Positions 1 to 9,752 of a DNA stretch of 64,000 bases are shown one piece after another (the stretch's first letter is position 1; every line of letters starts with the position of its first letter). The notes under the pieces are model-generated. The model saw nothing but the letters and a program-made list of their open reading frames with translations, was not told the origin of the DNA and did not search any database. A program made the translations under genes and the position numbers. The DNA lies in the NCBI RefSeq assembly GCF_022921115.1, contig NZ_CP095075.1:248001-312000 (forward strand), read 5' to 3'. This stretch comes from Halobacillus amylolyticus. GTDB taxonomy: Bacteria; Bacillota; Bacilli; Bacillales; Halobacillaceae.

Positions 1-259
1 GGATAGAAAGTGATCAAACTTCTTTATAAAACGGAAACTAAAATCTGCTGGATAAGAATCCATTTTGAACCTTTTCGGAAAAGAGCCTTATATTCTGCCA
101 GTCTTTGGTGTTTTAAAAAGAGCAATTATGAAATTGATTCAATTAGCAAAAATTACGTGCAATTAATGGTTAGAGATCTTCAACTTAATGATAGGCTGGT
201 TAATTTCTTGACGAATAGGGTATAAAAGAATGTAAGAAGCTGTTTGAGGAGGTCGAACA
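1..259. other. Left edge, no assignable gene
   Basis: Nothing here can be assigned to a protein family. A few codons in frame 3 ending at a TAA near position 29 could be the tail of an upstream gene cut by the window edge, but they are too short to identify. A 71-codon open frame at 10-225 has no recognisable family features and no good ribosome binding site, so it is not called. Confidence 0.3.
208..236 (+). promoter_or_regulatory. Possible sigma-A promoter for the lapA-like gene
   Basis: TTGACG at 208-213 and TGTAAG at 231-236 are separated by 17 bases, about 24 bases before the start codon. The -35 is good and the -10 is weak (4 of 6). Confidence 0.3.
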
Positions 260-610
260 ATGAAAGGACAAACGTATATTATTCTTGCACTTATATTTGC
301 ATTACTAATTGCGGTGTTCGCCGTTATTAACGTAGATCCTGTCGAGGTCAATTATTTATTTGGTACAGGGGAAGCGCCTTTAATCTTAGTCATTATTGGG
401 TCTGTGCTTATGGGAGTGCTTATTACTGCTTCAGCAGGAGCTGTACGTTTCTTTAGGTTACAGCGTGAAAATCGCTCTTTAAAGAATCAGCTTGAGAAAA
501 AAACAAATGAGCAAGCCAGTTCCAATGAGTTTTCTGATGCTCAGGAACAGGAAGCCGAGAAGGCAGAGGATGTAAGCGAGTCTAAACATTCGGACACGGA
601 TGTGAAATAG
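260..610 (+). CDS. LapA-domain (DUF1049) membrane protein, YrvD-like
   Basis: A 116-residue membrane protein. Two hydrophobic segments (about residues 5-25 and 40-62) with an N-V-D-P turn between them are typical of the lipopolysaccharide-assembly-protein-A/DUF1049 fold. A basic stretch and a Glu/Lys-rich probable coiled coil fill the cytoplasmic C-terminus. The start has a strong GAGGAGG site. It lies just before recJ, the position of yrvD in Bacillus subtilis. In Gram-positive bacteria the role of this family is not well defined, and the name LapA does not imply lipopolysaccharide here. Confidence 0.8.
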   Translation: MKGQTYIILALIFALLIAVFAVINVDPVEVNYLFGTGEAPLILVIIGSVLMGVLITASAGAVRFFRLQRENRSLKNQLEKKTNEQASSNEFSDAQEQEAEKAEDVSESKHSDTDVK

Positions 611-617
611 GTGGGAT

Positions 618-645
618 TTGCTACCCTGAATCCCTCTTGTATAAT
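618..645 (+). promoter_or_regulatory. Possible sigma-A promoter for recJ
   Basis: TTGCTA (618-623) and a perfect TATAAT (640-645) with 16 bases between, 22 bases before the recJ start. Confidence 0.45.
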
Positions 646-666
646 AGATGGGTCAGGGGTGAAGTC

Positions 667-2988
667 ATGTTACAAAGTAAAATGAAATGGAATTTTACAT
701 ATATTGAAGAGGATCAAACATCCGGGTCATTTCCTATCAAAGGGATGTCGGACGTAACGAAAAGACTATTAGAAAAAAGGAAGTTAACCGAGCCTGACGT
801 GATCGATCGATTTCTTCATCCGTCTTTAGATGATATACATGATCCGTTTTTAATGGAGGATATGGGACGGGCAATTGAACGAGTTCAGTCAGCTATTCAT
901 AAAGGTGAAAATATTTTAGTATTTGGTGATTATGATGCAGATGGTGTCAGCTCGACAACGGTTTTGATCGAAGCTTTGACAGAAGCCGGGGCCCAAGCTG
1001 ATTACTACATACCAAACCGTTTTACAGAAGGATATGGACCAAATGAAGCAGCCTTTAGGCAAGCCGCTGTGGATGGATATTCTGTCATTATTACGGTGGA
1101 TACAGGGATAGCGGCTATTCATGAAGCAGATATTGCAAAAGAGCTTGGAATCGATCTGATTATTACAGATCACCACGAGGTACAAGAAATCCTTCCACAA
1201 GCCTATGCAATCATTCATCCGAAAACTTCTGAAGCCTACCCGTTTAAAGAGCTTGCTGGAGTAGGCGTGGCTTTTAAATTTGCTACAGCTTTATTAGGCC
1301 GGTTCCCCGAACATCTATTAGATATGGTCGCGATAGGAACGATAGCTGACCTTGTTCCTTTACATGATGAAAATCGCGTGCTCGTCTCTTACGGTTTGAA
1401 GGCAATATCGCGTTCGAATCGAAAAGGTATACAAGCCTTAAGGACCGTAGCGGGATTAGATGGTGCCATTGATGAAGAAACGATAGGTTTTACCATCGGC
1501 CCAAGAGTAAATGCTGTTGGGCGCCTGCAAGATGCAAGTCCGGCTGTGGAACTGTTTTTAACGGATGACCGTGCCGAAGCTGATCACCTGGCTTCACTTA
1601 TTAATCAGCTTAACCAAGAACGGCAGAAAATCGTTGCTGATACAGCAAAAGAAGCCGAAGAAATGATAAAAAGTGGGGAGCAGGAGCTGAGCAATGTCAT
1701 CGTAGTAGCTAAAGAGGGATGGAATCCGGGAGTTCTCGGTATTGTCGCCTCAAAATTAGTCCGAACATTTGACCGCCCAGCCATCGTTTTAGCGATTGAC
1801 CCCGAAAAACAACAAGCAAAAGGTTCAGCTCGTAGTATTGATGCTTTTGACTTGTTTGCCAATTGTATGGAAGTCAGGGATCGTTTCATTCATTTTGGAG
1901 GACACGCCCAAGCAGCTGGCATGACACTTGATGCGAATGAGGTGGATAACTTAAGACAACAATTGAGTGATTTAGCCGGGCAGAAGCTGTCATCAGAGGA
2001 CTATCAGCAAGTCCTTGATGTTGAAATGTCTATAGAAATAGAGGACGTATCCCTGCAGCAAATAGAGGAAATTAATAAATTGCGACCGTTTGGGATGGGA
2101 AATCCTAAGCCGTTGTTTCATGTTAAACAATCACCTAAAGAACTTAGACGAATTGGAAGCCGTAAAAACCATTTGAAGATTACGTTTCAAAATCAGTCTG
2201 CTAAACTGGATGGTGTTGCTTTTGGTATGGGGGACCTGTATCCGCACATATCGCCACATGCTGAGCTTGAGGTGGTTGGAGAACTTAGCGTTAACGAATG
2301 GAACGGCAAAAAAAATGTGCAAATTATGGTCAAGGATATGCAGGTGTCCTCATGGCAGCTTTTTGATCTAAGGGGATCCAAGCACATTGAGAAACAAATA
2401 AGTCTTTCCGACGGGGAAACGTATGCAGCTGTAAGTTTTCAGAACACGACCGAAGTTCCTTTCCAACTTCCCGTCTTTGCCCCCTCAGAATTGGCTGGAC
2501 TGGACGAAGTGGATGGACTCTTGCTTGTAGATTTACCGAAGGATCTATCTGATTTGTCCAATTTGTTGAACGAGGTAAGGCCAGGGAAATTATATGCCTG
2601 TTATCAAGTTGATGAGGGTGCTTTTCTGCAAACATGGCCTACACGTGATCACTTTAAATGGTTTTATGGTATGCTAGTAAAGCGTAAAACGTTCAACCTT
2701 AAACAAGATCGAGAAAAACTGGCAGCCCGAAAAGGGTGGGACCGGTCAATGGTCGATTTTATTTCACAGGTGTTTTTTGAACTAGATTTTGTTAAAATAG
2801 AGGATGATTTTATTACGATTAATTCAACACCTTCACATAGAGATTTGACAGATTCAATTCTTTATCAAGAAAGAAAAAAACAATTATATGTCGAGCAGTC
2901 TTTATATTATTCGACTTATAAAGAGTTGAAGAGTTGGCTTGATAGACAGAGGAATAGCCTCAAGGAGGAAGTAGTAAATGGATTATAA
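667..2988 (+). CDS. recJ: Single-stranded-DNA-specific 5'-3' exonuclease RecJ
   Basis: RecJ degrades single-stranded DNA 5' to 3' in recombination and repair. The DHH-family metal motifs are visible: GDYDADG near residue 87, VDTG near 144 and DHH near 168. The DHHA1 domain carries the FGGHAQAAG motif, followed by an OB-fold and the extra C-terminal domain found in Bacillaceae RecJ. At 773 residues it has the usual family length. The ATG at 667 was chosen because AGGGGTGAAGTC lies directly before it; an upstream in-frame codon at 637 overlaps the probable promoter. Its end overlaps the apt start by 11 bases, so the two genes are probably translationally coupled. Confidence 0.96.
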   Translation: MLQSKMKWNFTYIEEDQTSGSFPIKGMSDVTKRLLEKRKLTEPDVIDRFLHPSLDDIHDPFLMEDMGRAIERVQSAIHKGENILVFGDYDADGVSSTTVLIEALTEAGAQADYYIPNRFTEGYGPNEAAFRQAAVDGYSVIITVDTGIAAIHEADIAKELGIDLIITDHHEVQEILPQAYAIIHPKTSEAYPFKELAGVGVAFKFATALLGRFPEHLLDMVAIGTIADLVPLHDENRVLVSYGLKAISRSNRKGIQALRTVAGLDGAIDEETIGFTIGPRVNAVGRLQDASPAVELFLTDDRAEADHLASLINQLNQERQKIVADTAKEAEEMIKSGEQELSNVIVVAKEGWNPGVLGIVASKLVRTFDRPAIVLAIDPEKQQAKGSARSIDAFDLFANCMEVRDRFIHFGGHAQAAGMTLDANEVDNLRQQLSDLAGQKLSSEDYQQVLDVEMSIEIEDVSLQQIEEINKLRPFGMGNPKPLFHVKQSPKELRRIGSRKNHLKITFQNQSAKLDGVAFGMGDLYPHISPHAELEVVGELSVNEWNGKKNVQIMVKDMQVSSWQLFDLRGSKHIEKQISLSDGETYAAVSFQNTTEVPFQLPVFAPSELAGLDEVDGLLLVDLPKDLSDLSNLLNEVRPGKLYACYQVDEGAFLQTWPTRDHFKWFYGMLVKRKTFNLKQDREKLAARKGWDRSMVDFISQVFFELDFVKIEDDFITINSTPSHRDLTDSILYQERKKQLYVEQSLYYSTYKELKSWLDRQRNSLKEEVVNGL

Positions 2989-3490
2989 AGAACATATCGC
3001 TATCGTACAGGATTGGCCAAAAGAAGGAATAACATTTAAAGACATAACTCCATTAATGGATAATGGAAAAGCTTTCAAGTCTGCAGTAGACGAAATTGTC
3101 CACTATTCTAAAGATAAAGAGATTGATCTAGTCGTAGGACCGGAAGCTCGCGGATTTATCGTAGGTTGCCCTGTTTCTTACGCTCTTGAAATAGGTTTTG
3201 CACCAGTGCGAAAAGAAGGCAAATTGCCTCGTGACACGATCAAAGTAGATTATGGACTTGAATATGGAAAAGATGTTCTTACCATTCATAAAGATGCTAT
3301 CAAGCCTGGTCAGCGTGTACTTATTGTAGATGACTTGCTTGCAACAGGGGGAACGATTGAAGCCACCATTGCATTGGTAGAGGAGCTTGGAGGGGTCGTC
3401 GCCGGATGTGCTTTCCTCGTTGAATTGACATATTTAGATGGAAGAAAAAAGCTTGATGGCTACGATGTGTTGACATTAATGCAATATTAA
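2978..3490 (+). CDS. apt: Adenine phosphoribosyltransferase
   Basis: Apt converts adenine and PRPP to AMP in purine salvage. The 170-residue protein shows the PRPP-binding signature [13 protein letters not shown] near residue 110 and the [10 protein letters not shown] loop near residue 57. The start codon lies inside the end of recJ, behind AAGGAGG. The order recJ-apt-relA is conserved in Bacillus and places nucleotide salvage beside (p)ppGpp synthesis. A terminator follows directly. Confidence 0.97.
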   Translation: MDYKEHIAIVQDWPKEGITFKDITPLMDNGKAFKSAVDEIVHYSKDKEIDLVVGPEARGFIVGCPVSYALEIGFAPVRKEGKLPRDTIKVDYGLEYGKDVLTIHKDAIKPGQRVLIVDDLLATGGTIEATIALVEELGGVVAGCAFLVELTYLDGRKKLDGYDVLTLMQY

Positions 3491-3498
3491 GAGAAGGA

Positions 3499-3530
3499 GA
3501 GTGTCCTCTTAGCAGGACGCTCTTTGTTTT
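3499..3530 (+). terminator. Rho-independent terminator after apt
   Basis: A 9-bp stem (3499-3507 with 3514-3522, one G-T pair) is followed by TTTGTTTT. Confidence 0.8.
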
Positions 3531-3571
3531 ACATGTAAATGAAAAAAGTAATTGTCTAACCGCCCCTTTTA

Positions 3572-3643
3572 CGCTTTTCTATGTCTAGCTGCAGCGCCCA
3601 GACACGCAAGACTAGTGATTTGCCGGGCGCCTCCGCTTTTCTA
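3572..3643. repeat. Short intergenic palindromic element
   Basis: This 72-bp element is bounded by the same 10-mer, CGCTTTTCTA, at 3572-3581 and 3634-3643. Inside are the inverted arms GCGCCC (3594-3599) and GGGCGC (3625-3630) and the sequence TGTCTAGCTGCAGCGCC. From memory, it resembles a short palindromic repeat scattered through intergenic regions of Bacillaceae. No second copy was seen in this window. Confidence 0.5.
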
Positions 3644-3744
3644 AATTAGACGTTTTTCCTTTACATTTGACAGGCTTTTTTTGATAATGGTAAACAAACT
3701 ATAATTTTTGGTGAAGAAACATACAGAAATCAGGGGGTGATGAT

Positions 3745-5949
3745 ATGGCGAAAGATAATATATTAACAGCCGAAGAAGTAATCGAACAAGCAAGCCAATA
3801 TATGAATAATGATGATCTTGCATTTATTCGCAGGGCCTTTGAGTTTGCCAATTATGCTCACAGTGAGCAATACCGCAAGTCTGGAGAGCCGTACATTATC
3901 CACCCGATTCAAGTAGCTGGAATTCTTGTTAACCTTGAGATGGATCCTGAAACGATAGCAAGCGGCTTTCTTCACGATGTGGTAGAAGATACAGAAATCG
4001 GTCTGGAAGAAATAGAGACAAGCTTTAATACGGAAGTTTCTATGCTCGTAGACGGTGTGACGAAACTAGGTAAGATTAAATACAAGTCCAAAGAAGCACA
4101 ACAAGCTGAAAATCATCGAAAAATGTTCGTAGCTATGGCAAAGGATATGCGTGTCATTTTAATTAAACTAGCTGACCGTTTGCATAATATGAGGACATTG
4201 AAGCATTTGCCTCCTGAAAAGCAAAGGAGAATTTCTAATGAAACATTAGAAATCTTTGCTCCCCTTGCTCACCGACTTGGGATCTCGACGATTAAGTGGG
4301 AACTCGAAGATACAGCCTTGCGCTATTTAAATCCACAGCAATATTATCGAATTGTTCATTTAATGAAGCAAAAACGTAATCAACGTGAATCCTATATTGA
4401 AGATGTGATGGGTGAAATCCGTGGCCAGCTAAATGATGTGAACATTGAAGCAGATTTGAACGGACGCCCTAAACATTTATATAGTATATACCGCAAAATG
4501 GTACTTCAGAATAAACAATTCAATGAAATATACGATTTGCTGGCTGTACGGATTCAAGTGGAAAGTATTAAAGATTGCTACGCTGTACTAGGAATCATTC
4601 ATACATGCTGGAAGCCAATGCCTGGGCGTTTTAAAGATTATATTGCTATGCCAAAACCAAATTTATACCAATCCTTGCATACGACGGTGATAGGGCCTAA
4701 AGGTGATCCATTAGAAGTACAAATCCGCACACACGAAATGCATGAGATTGCGGAATATGGAATTGCAGCACATTGGGCATATAAGGAAGGAAAACAAACC
4801 CCTGCGATTCAGTCTTTTGAAGATAAGCTGACTTGGTTTCGTGAAATCTTGGACTGGCAAAGTGAAACGAATGACGCTGAAGAATTTATGGAATCGTTAA
4901 AGGTTGATCTATTCTCTGATATGGTCTATGTTTTCACTCCTAAAGGCGACGTGATTGAACTTCCGTCAGGTTCAGTACCGATTGATTTTGCCTATCTTAT
5001 TCATACTGAAGTAGGAAATCAAACGATTGGAGCGAAGGTGAACGGTAAAATGGAGCCGCTGGATTACCAGTTGAACACTGGTGACATTGTTGAGATGATG
5101 ACTTCGAAACATTCCTATGGACCCTCCAAAGACTGGATCAAGCTCACACAGACATCACAAGCAAAAAATAAAATCAAGCAATTTTTTAAACGACAAAGAA
5201 AAGAAGAAAACGTGACAAAAGGCCGCGAAATGGTAGAGCGTGAAATTCGTAACTTTGACCTTCAGCCGAAAGAAGTATTCACCGCCGATAACCTTAGCCG
5301 TGTGTCTGAAAAATTTAACTTTGCAAATGAAGAAGACATGTTCGCGGCAGTAGGCTACCAGGGGATCACGGCCGCCCAAATCGCTACACGTTTAACTGAG
5401 AAATTAAGAAGACAACAGCAAAAAGAACAAAACTTAGAGGAAACCCTCGCTGATGTAACAACAACAGAAATTAAGAAATCATCGACTACTGGCAAAAAGG
5501 ATTCCGGCGTTAGAGTGGAAGGTGTTGATAACCTGCTCGTTCGCCTTTCTAAATGCTGCAACCCTGTACCAGGTGATGAGATTGTCGGTTATATTACTAA
5601 GGGGCGCGGTGTATCTGTGCATCGTACAGATTGTCCTAACGTTCAGACAGAGGAAGCGAAGCCGCGCTTATTGCCTGTCCATTGGGAAAAAGGTCCAACA
5701 AATACGAAACAGTATCATGTTGATTTAGAGATTTGGGGTTATGACCGCCGTGGGTTATTAAACGAAGTCTTACAGGCTGTCAATGAAACAAAGACAAATA
5801 TAACTGCTGTTTCTGGAAAATCCGATCGTAATAAAATGGCGACGATCCATATAACGATCCTTATTCAAAATACGGATCACTTACGAAAAATTGTGGAGAG
5901 AATTAAACAAATTCACGATGTGTATACAGTGCGCCGTGTGATGCAATAA
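3745..5949 (+). CDS. relA: Bifunctional (p)ppGpp synthetase/hydrolase RelA (Rel)
   Basis: This is the ribosome-linked stringent-response enzyme, which makes and hydrolyses (p)ppGpp. The domain order is complete in 734 residues: an HD hydrolase with HDVVEDT near residue 77, so hydrolysis is likely active; a nucleotidyltransferase with [12 protein letters not shown] near 241; a TGS domain near 390-450; a zinc-finger-like CCNPVPGD segment near 605; and a C-terminal ACT domain. It sits between apt and dtd as in B. subtilis. An apt terminator lies upstream, so it probably has its own promoter in the 214-base gap. Confidence 0.97.
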   Translation: MAKDNILTAEEVIEQASQYMNNDDLAFIRRAFEFANYAHSEQYRKSGEPYIIHPIQVAGILVNLEMDPETIASGFLHDVVEDTEIGLEEIETSFNTEVSMLVDGVTKLGKIKYKSKEAQQAENHRKMFVAMAKDMRVILIKLADRLHNMRTLKHLPPEKQRRISNETLEIFAPLAHRLGISTIKWELEDTALRYLNPQQYYRIVHLMKQKRNQRESYIEDVMGEIRGQLNDVNIEADLNGRPKHLYSIYRKMVLQNKQFNEIYDLLAVRIQVESIKDCYAVLGIIHTCWKPMPGRFKDYIAMPKPNLYQSLHTTVIGPKGDPLEVQIRTHEMHEIAEYGIAAHWAYKEGKQTPAIQSFEDKLTWFREILDWQSETNDAEEFMESLKVDLFSDMVYVFTPKGDVIELPSGSVPIDFAYLIHTEVGNQTIGAKVNGKMEPLDYQLNTGDIVEMMTSKHSYGPSKDWIKLTQTSQAKNKIKQFFKRQRKEENVTKGREMVEREIRNFDLQPKEVFTADNLSRVSEKFNFANEEDMFAAVGYQGITAAQIATRLTEKLRRQQQKEQNLEETLADVTTTEIKKSSTTGKKDSGVRVEGVDNLLVRLSKCCNPVPGDEIVGYITKGRGVSVHRTDCPNVQTEEAKPRLLPVHWEKGPTNTKQYHVDLEIWGYDRRGLLNEVLQAVNETKTNITAVSGKSDRNKMATIHITILIQNTDHLRKIVERIKQIHDVYTVRRVMQ

Positions 5950-5969
5950 GTAAAAGGGAGAATGTAAAC

Positions 5970-6416
5970 ATGAGGGCTGTTATTCAAAGGGCGATAAGTG
6001 CTTCCGTAGAGGTTGAACGAGAAGTAATTGGACAGATCAATGAGGGACTTGTCATTTTACTTGGTGTCACCCATGAGGATACGGAGGAAGATGTTCGCTA
6101 CCTAGTGAAAAAAATTCCCCATTTACGTATTTTTGAAGATCGTGATGGCAAAATGAACCATTCATTGCTTGACGTAAATGGGGGGCTCCTCTCTATTTCA
6201 CAGTTCACTTTATATGGGGAGACCCGAAAAGGAAGACGTCCTAACTTTATGGAAGCTGCAAAGCCTGAACAAGCGAATAAATTGTACGAGAGATTTAATG
6301 AGCTATTGAGGAGTGAAGGTATAGAAGTTGAAACAGGCGCGTTCGGTGAGATGATGAATATACAACTGACAAACAGTGGTCCTGTGACACTTATTATCGA
6401 CAGTAAGGAAAAATAA
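5970..6416 (+). CDS. dtd: D-aminoacyl-tRNA deacylase
   Basis: Dtd hydrolyses D-amino acids from mischarged tRNA. The 148-residue protein shows the catalytic SQFTLYG motif near residue 77 and the NSGPVT motif near 134 that rejects L-amino acids. It lies 20 bases after relA behind AAAGGGAGAATG spacing, so it is probably cotranscribed. A strong terminator closes the unit. Confidence 0.96.
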   Translation: MRAVIQRAISASVEVEREVIGQINEGLVILLGVTHEDTEEDVRYLVKKIPHLRIFEDRDGKMNHSLLDVNGGLLSISQFTLYGETRKGRRPNFMEAAKPEQANKLYERFNELLRSEGIEVETGAFGEMMNIQLTNSGPVTLIIDSKEK

Positions 6417-6417
6417 C

Positions 6418-6452
6418 AGTAAACCTGCAGCTTATGCTGCAGGTTTACTTAT
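6418..6452. terminator. Bidirectional terminator between dtd and the amidase gene
   Basis: A perfect 14-bp stem (6418-6431 with 6436-6449) with a TTAT loop lies between two convergent genes. It is T-rich on the plus-strand side. Confidence 0.8.
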
Positions 6453-6479
6453 TGTCACTAATTCAAATGAACCCATTCT

Positions 6480-7961
6480 CTAATCAAAATAACTTATAAG
6501 TCCATTGACAACTCCCTGAGTGACTTTATTTTGAAAAACGGAACTTTTGACTATCCGTTCTTCTGTAGGGTTAGAAAGAAATCCTAACTCAAGGAGGACT
6601 GCTGGCTTCTTATTATTTTTAAGGACATGAAAATCACCATGTTTGATGCCGCGGTCCCTGAGGTCTACAGCTTCGGCCAAACTAGACTGAATGTTGCTGG
6701 CAACTGACTTTGAGTTGCTATGATAATAGTAAGTGCCTATTCCAGAGACACTTATGTCCTTTGGAAAGCTATTATAGTGAATACTTACAAACACGTCCGC
6801 CTTTGAAGTATTAGACAGGATTGTTCTTGCCGACAACGATACATATGAATCGTTTGAACGTGTCATCATTACATGAGCACCGTTTTGCTCAATGGCATTC
6901 TTTAACTTTTTAGTGGTTTGTAATGTCAGTGTTTTTTCGTAGCTTCCATTAGCACCAATTGCCCCAGGGTCAAAACCTCCGTGGCCAGCATCGATCATGA
7001 TGGTTTTTCCACTTAAACTGTCAGATTTTTTATTGGAAGGTTGAGGGGGTGTAGATGAACTTCCGGCCTTTACAATCCAGCCTGCCACATAAGCTTCCAT
7101 ATCCTTATAGGAGATTTTGTACCATTGGCCTTCTTTACCCAATACATCAAATTGATCACCTTTATGGCCATGGCCAACTACTTTATTATTCGAGGAAGGG
7201 CCTGATCGAATGTTCGTACCGTTGTAAAGAAGTGTGATTTTTGAACTTTGTACTTTGGGTGTAGAAGTGGAGCTTTTCTTATCTGTAACAAGCCACCCTG
7301 CAACCCAGCCTGTTTTGTTGTTATCTAATCTAATCTGGAACCAGCCCTTGCTTTCGGAAACATAATCAAATGTTTTCCCTTTTCCTACCTGAGTAATAAT
7401 CGAGGTGTTTGTAGACCCCTGTGTTCTAACATTTATTACAGCAGTTGTCACTGTTACCTGACCGAGTGATTTGGTGTTTGATGTTGTTTCCTTTTTACCT
7501 TTAGAATTACTGTGAGTATATGTACTTAAATAATCACTATGAACCCACCCAGAAACTTTTGCACTGGAAATCAACACCCAATCACCTTGTTGCTTTTTCT
7601 TTGTTACTTGTATATTTTTCATTAAATAACCGCGGAGCTTTCCATCCATTCCTGGTTGTTCCCTAACACGTAAATAATCGACCTTAGATGTAAGGGATTC
7701 CTCTTGCTTTATTTTGACGAGGTAGCTAGCAACCCAACCCTTTTTATCGTTCCATTCAATTTGTGTCCAATCGTTTTTCTCATTAACAATGCGATAGGTT
7801 TCACTGTTGTTAGCTTGCCCAATAATGGGATCTGACAGACTAGGACCTGACCTTACATTTAAACGGTCCACCTGTATAACAGCTTGATCAGCATGAACAA
7901 TATTTGTCGTCATCCAGATTAAGCCGGCAAAAATAAATAATAATGATAACCAACCTTTCAT
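6480..7961 (-). CDS. Secreted N-acetylmuramoyl-L-alanine amidase with four SH3b repeats
   Basis: This is a cell-wall hydrolase that cuts the bond between muramic acid and L-Ala. A signal peptide (hydrophobic residues 4-22, then HADQA) is followed by four bacterial SH3 domains, each with an N-[VI]-R-x-G/Q core, near 25-85, 90-145, 165-225 and 240-295. A Ser/Pro/Lys linker leads to an Amidase_3 domain from about 317. Zinc and catalytic residues are visible in DAGHGG, SYEKT, SIHYN and LLELGFLSN. The domain layout and position match YrvJ of B. subtilis (LytH/CwlM-like). The GGAGG site is spaced rather far (13 bases) from the ATG. Confidence 0.9.
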   Translation of the reverse strand: MKGWLSLLFIFAGLIWMTTNIVHADQAVIQVDRLNVRSGPSLSDPIIGQANNSETYRIVNEKNDWTQIEWNDKKGWVASYLVKIKQEESLTSKVDYLRVREQPGMDGKLRGYLMKNIQVTKKKQQGDWVLISSAKVSGWVHSDYLSTYTHSNSKGKKETTSNTKSLGQVTVTTAVINVRTQGSTNTSIITQVGKGKTFDYVSESKGWFQIRLDNNKTGWVAGWLVTDKKSSTSTPKVQSSKITLLYNGTNIRSGPSSNNKVVGHGHKGDQFDVLGKEGQWYKISYKDMEAYVAGWIVKAGSSSTPPQPSNKKSDSLSGKTIMIDAGHGGFDPGAIGANGSYEKTLTLQTTKKLKNAIEQNGAHVMMTRSNDSYVSLSARTILSNTSKADVFVSIHYNSFPKDISVSGIGTYYYHSNSKSVASNIQSSLAEAVDLRDRGIKHGDFHVLKNNKKPAVLLELGFLSNPTEERIVKSSVFQNKVTQGVVNGLISYFD

Positions 7962-8116
7962 ACTTTTGCATACACCTCCATATTTTGTTGACTTTACACA
8001 TATTCGACAAACGTTCCTGATCCCCTTCTCTAGTGTACAGAAAAAATTTCACTGGCAGTGATGAATGGTTTGAAATAAGACTTGATGAACTTTCGCTATC
8101 TCATATATAAATAAAC

Positions 8117-8146
8117 TTGACATGTGATTAACTAAAACTATATGAT
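8117..8146 (+). promoter_or_regulatory. Sigma-A promoter of the hisS T-box transcript
   Basis: TTGACA (8117-8122) and TATGAT (8141-8146) with 18 bases between, directly upstream of the T-box leader. Confidence 0.7.
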
Positions 8147-8149
8147 AGT

Positions 8150-8430
8150 AATCAATTGTAAATGAATCGACTATAACCATTGAGGAAAAAAGTAGTCTGA
8201 AATCAGGTAGCCAGAGAAGAAATGCCAGACGGCTGAAAGCATTTCTATATCATGATCAGATGAAAGACATTTCTTAGGTTTCACATCGAATCCATGGAGT
8301 AGGTGTGAACGTAGGCAGGCGTTAACTGTTTCGAGTGGGGACAACTTTACGTCCCAACTAGGGTGGCAACGCGGGCTGAAACTCCCGTCCCTTTCTAATT
8401 TTTAGAAAGGGACGGGAGTTTTTATATTGG
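8150..8430 (+). ncRNA. T-box leader of hisS-aspS (His/Asp)
   Basis: This tRNA-sensing leader controls readthrough into hisS-aspS. The T-box AGGGTGGCAACGCGG lies at 8360-8374. The terminator stem is at 8382-8396 with 8404-8418 and is followed by T residues. The Stem I AGTAG element lies near 8190, with the GGCTGAAAG element at 8231-8239. By alignment with the alaS leader in this window, the specifier region is TGAAAGACAT at 8261-8270. It contains GAC (Asp) at 8266-8268 and CAT (His) at 8268-8270, sharing one C. Uncharged tRNA should favour the antiterminator. Confidence 0.9.
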
Positions 8431-8470
8431 AAGGAAATGGTTTATAGCTGACTTTAAAGGAGGAATAATA

Positions 8471-9751
8471 ATGAATATGAGAGCACCACGCGGTACACAG
8501 GATATTTTACCTGGTACATCAGAGAAATGGCAATATGTTGAACAACGACTTATCGACCTTAGCCGTCGATACAATTATAAGGAAATTAGAACACCTATTT
8601 TTGAACATACAGAACTGTTTCAACGAGGTGTGGGGGATAGTACGGATATTGTCCAAAAAGAAATGTACACCTTTACTGACCGTGGTGACAGAAGTATAAC
8701 GCTTCGGCCGGAAGGAACAGCTTCAGTGGTACGAGCCTTTGTGCAAAATAAATTATTTGGTCTTGCCAATCAGCCGACGAAATTATTTTATATCGGACCA
8801 ATGTTTAGATACGAACGACCGCAGCAAGGAAGAATGCGGCAATTTGTTCAGTTTGGTGTTGAAGCGTTAGGCAGTAACGATCCAGCTGTTGATGCTGAGG
8901 TGATGGCTTTAGCTATGAACGCCTATCAAGAACTTGGGCTAACCTCCTTAAAACTAGTTCTGAACAGCTTAGGTGACCAAGAGAGTAGAGAAGCACATAA
9001 ATCAGCATTAGTGAGCCACTTTGAACCACACAGGGATGAACTATGCTCAGATTGTCAATTACGTCTGGAACAAAACCCATTACGTGTACTTGACTGTAAG
9101 AAAGACAAAGACCATTCTGCAATGACGACAGCGCCGTCGATCTTAGAGTATTTAAATGATGAATCCAAGTCCTATTTCAAAGCTGTTCAAAATCACCTTC
9201 AAGCAATGAATATCGATTATGTTATTGATGCAAATTTAGTACGCGGACTTGACTATTATAATCATACTGCGTTTGAAATTATGAGTGATGCGGAGGGTTT
9301 TGGAGCCATTACGACCTTGAGCGGCGGCGGCCGTTATAATGGACTTGTTGAGGATATTGGAGGCCCTGAAACATCAGGCATTGGTTTTGCTATGAGTCTG
9401 GAACGCTTGCTGATGGCATTGGAAGCTGAGGGTGTAAAATTGCCGATTGAAGATTCGCTGGATTGCTATATTGTTGCGATGGGAGAGGAGGCAGAACAAG
9501 AAGCTGTTCGCCTGACACAACTTTTGCGAAGTAATGGAATCCAAACAGATAAGGATTATTTACAAAAGAAAATGAAAGGTCAGTTCAAATCGGCTGATCG
9601 ACTAAAAGCAAAATATGTCATCGTACTAGGCGAGCGGGAACTTGAGCAGAATGCTGCGACTGTAAAAAATATGGCCAGTGGCGAGCAGACTGAACTCCCT
9701 CTCGATGAAATCACAGGATATTTAGAACAAGAATTAGCTGGAGGCGAATAA
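8471..9751 (+). CDS. hisS: Histidyl-tRNA synthetase
   Basis: HisS charges tRNA-His. It is a 426-residue class II enzyme. Motif 2 lies in [10 protein letters not shown] near residue 117, the histidine-specific segments [12 protein letters not shown] near 258 and GGGRYNGL near 286, and motif 3 in [12 protein letters not shown] near 304. A C-terminal anticodon-binding domain follows. The start lies behind AGGAGGAATAATA. The gene is read through the T-box leader and is followed after one base by aspS, so both synthetases share the leader. Confidence 0.97.
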   Translation: MNMRAPRGTQDILPGTSEKWQYVEQRLIDLSRRYNYKEIRTPIFEHTELFQRGVGDSTDIVQKEMYTFTDRGDRSITLRPEGTASVVRAFVQNKLFGLANQPTKLFYIGPMFRYERPQQGRMRQFVQFGVEALGSNDPAVDAEVMALAMNAYQELGLTSLKLVLNSLGDQESREAHKSALVSHFEPHRDELCSDCQLRLEQNPLRVLDCKKDKDHSAMTTAPSILEYLNDESKSYFKAVQNHLQAMNIDYVIDANLVRGLDYYNHTAFEIMSDAEGFGAITTLSGGGRYNGLVEDIGGPETSGIGFAMSLERLLMALEAEGVKLPIEDSLDCYIVAMGEEAEQEAVRLTQLLRSNGIQTDKDYLQKKMKGQFKSADRLKAKYVIVLGERELEQNAATVKNMASGEQTELPLDEITGYLEQELAGGE

Positions 9752-9752
9752 T

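Noticed and set aside
3660..3710. TTGACA and TATAAT sequences before relA as one promoter
   Set aside because: The boxes are 27 bases apart, far beyond a working spacer. Separate weak promoters remain possible.
8050..8062. Short palindrome TCACTGGCAGTGA upstream of the hisS promoter
   Set aside because: It could be an operator, but a 6-bp arm palindrome is expected by chance in a window of this size and no link to a gene start is clear.
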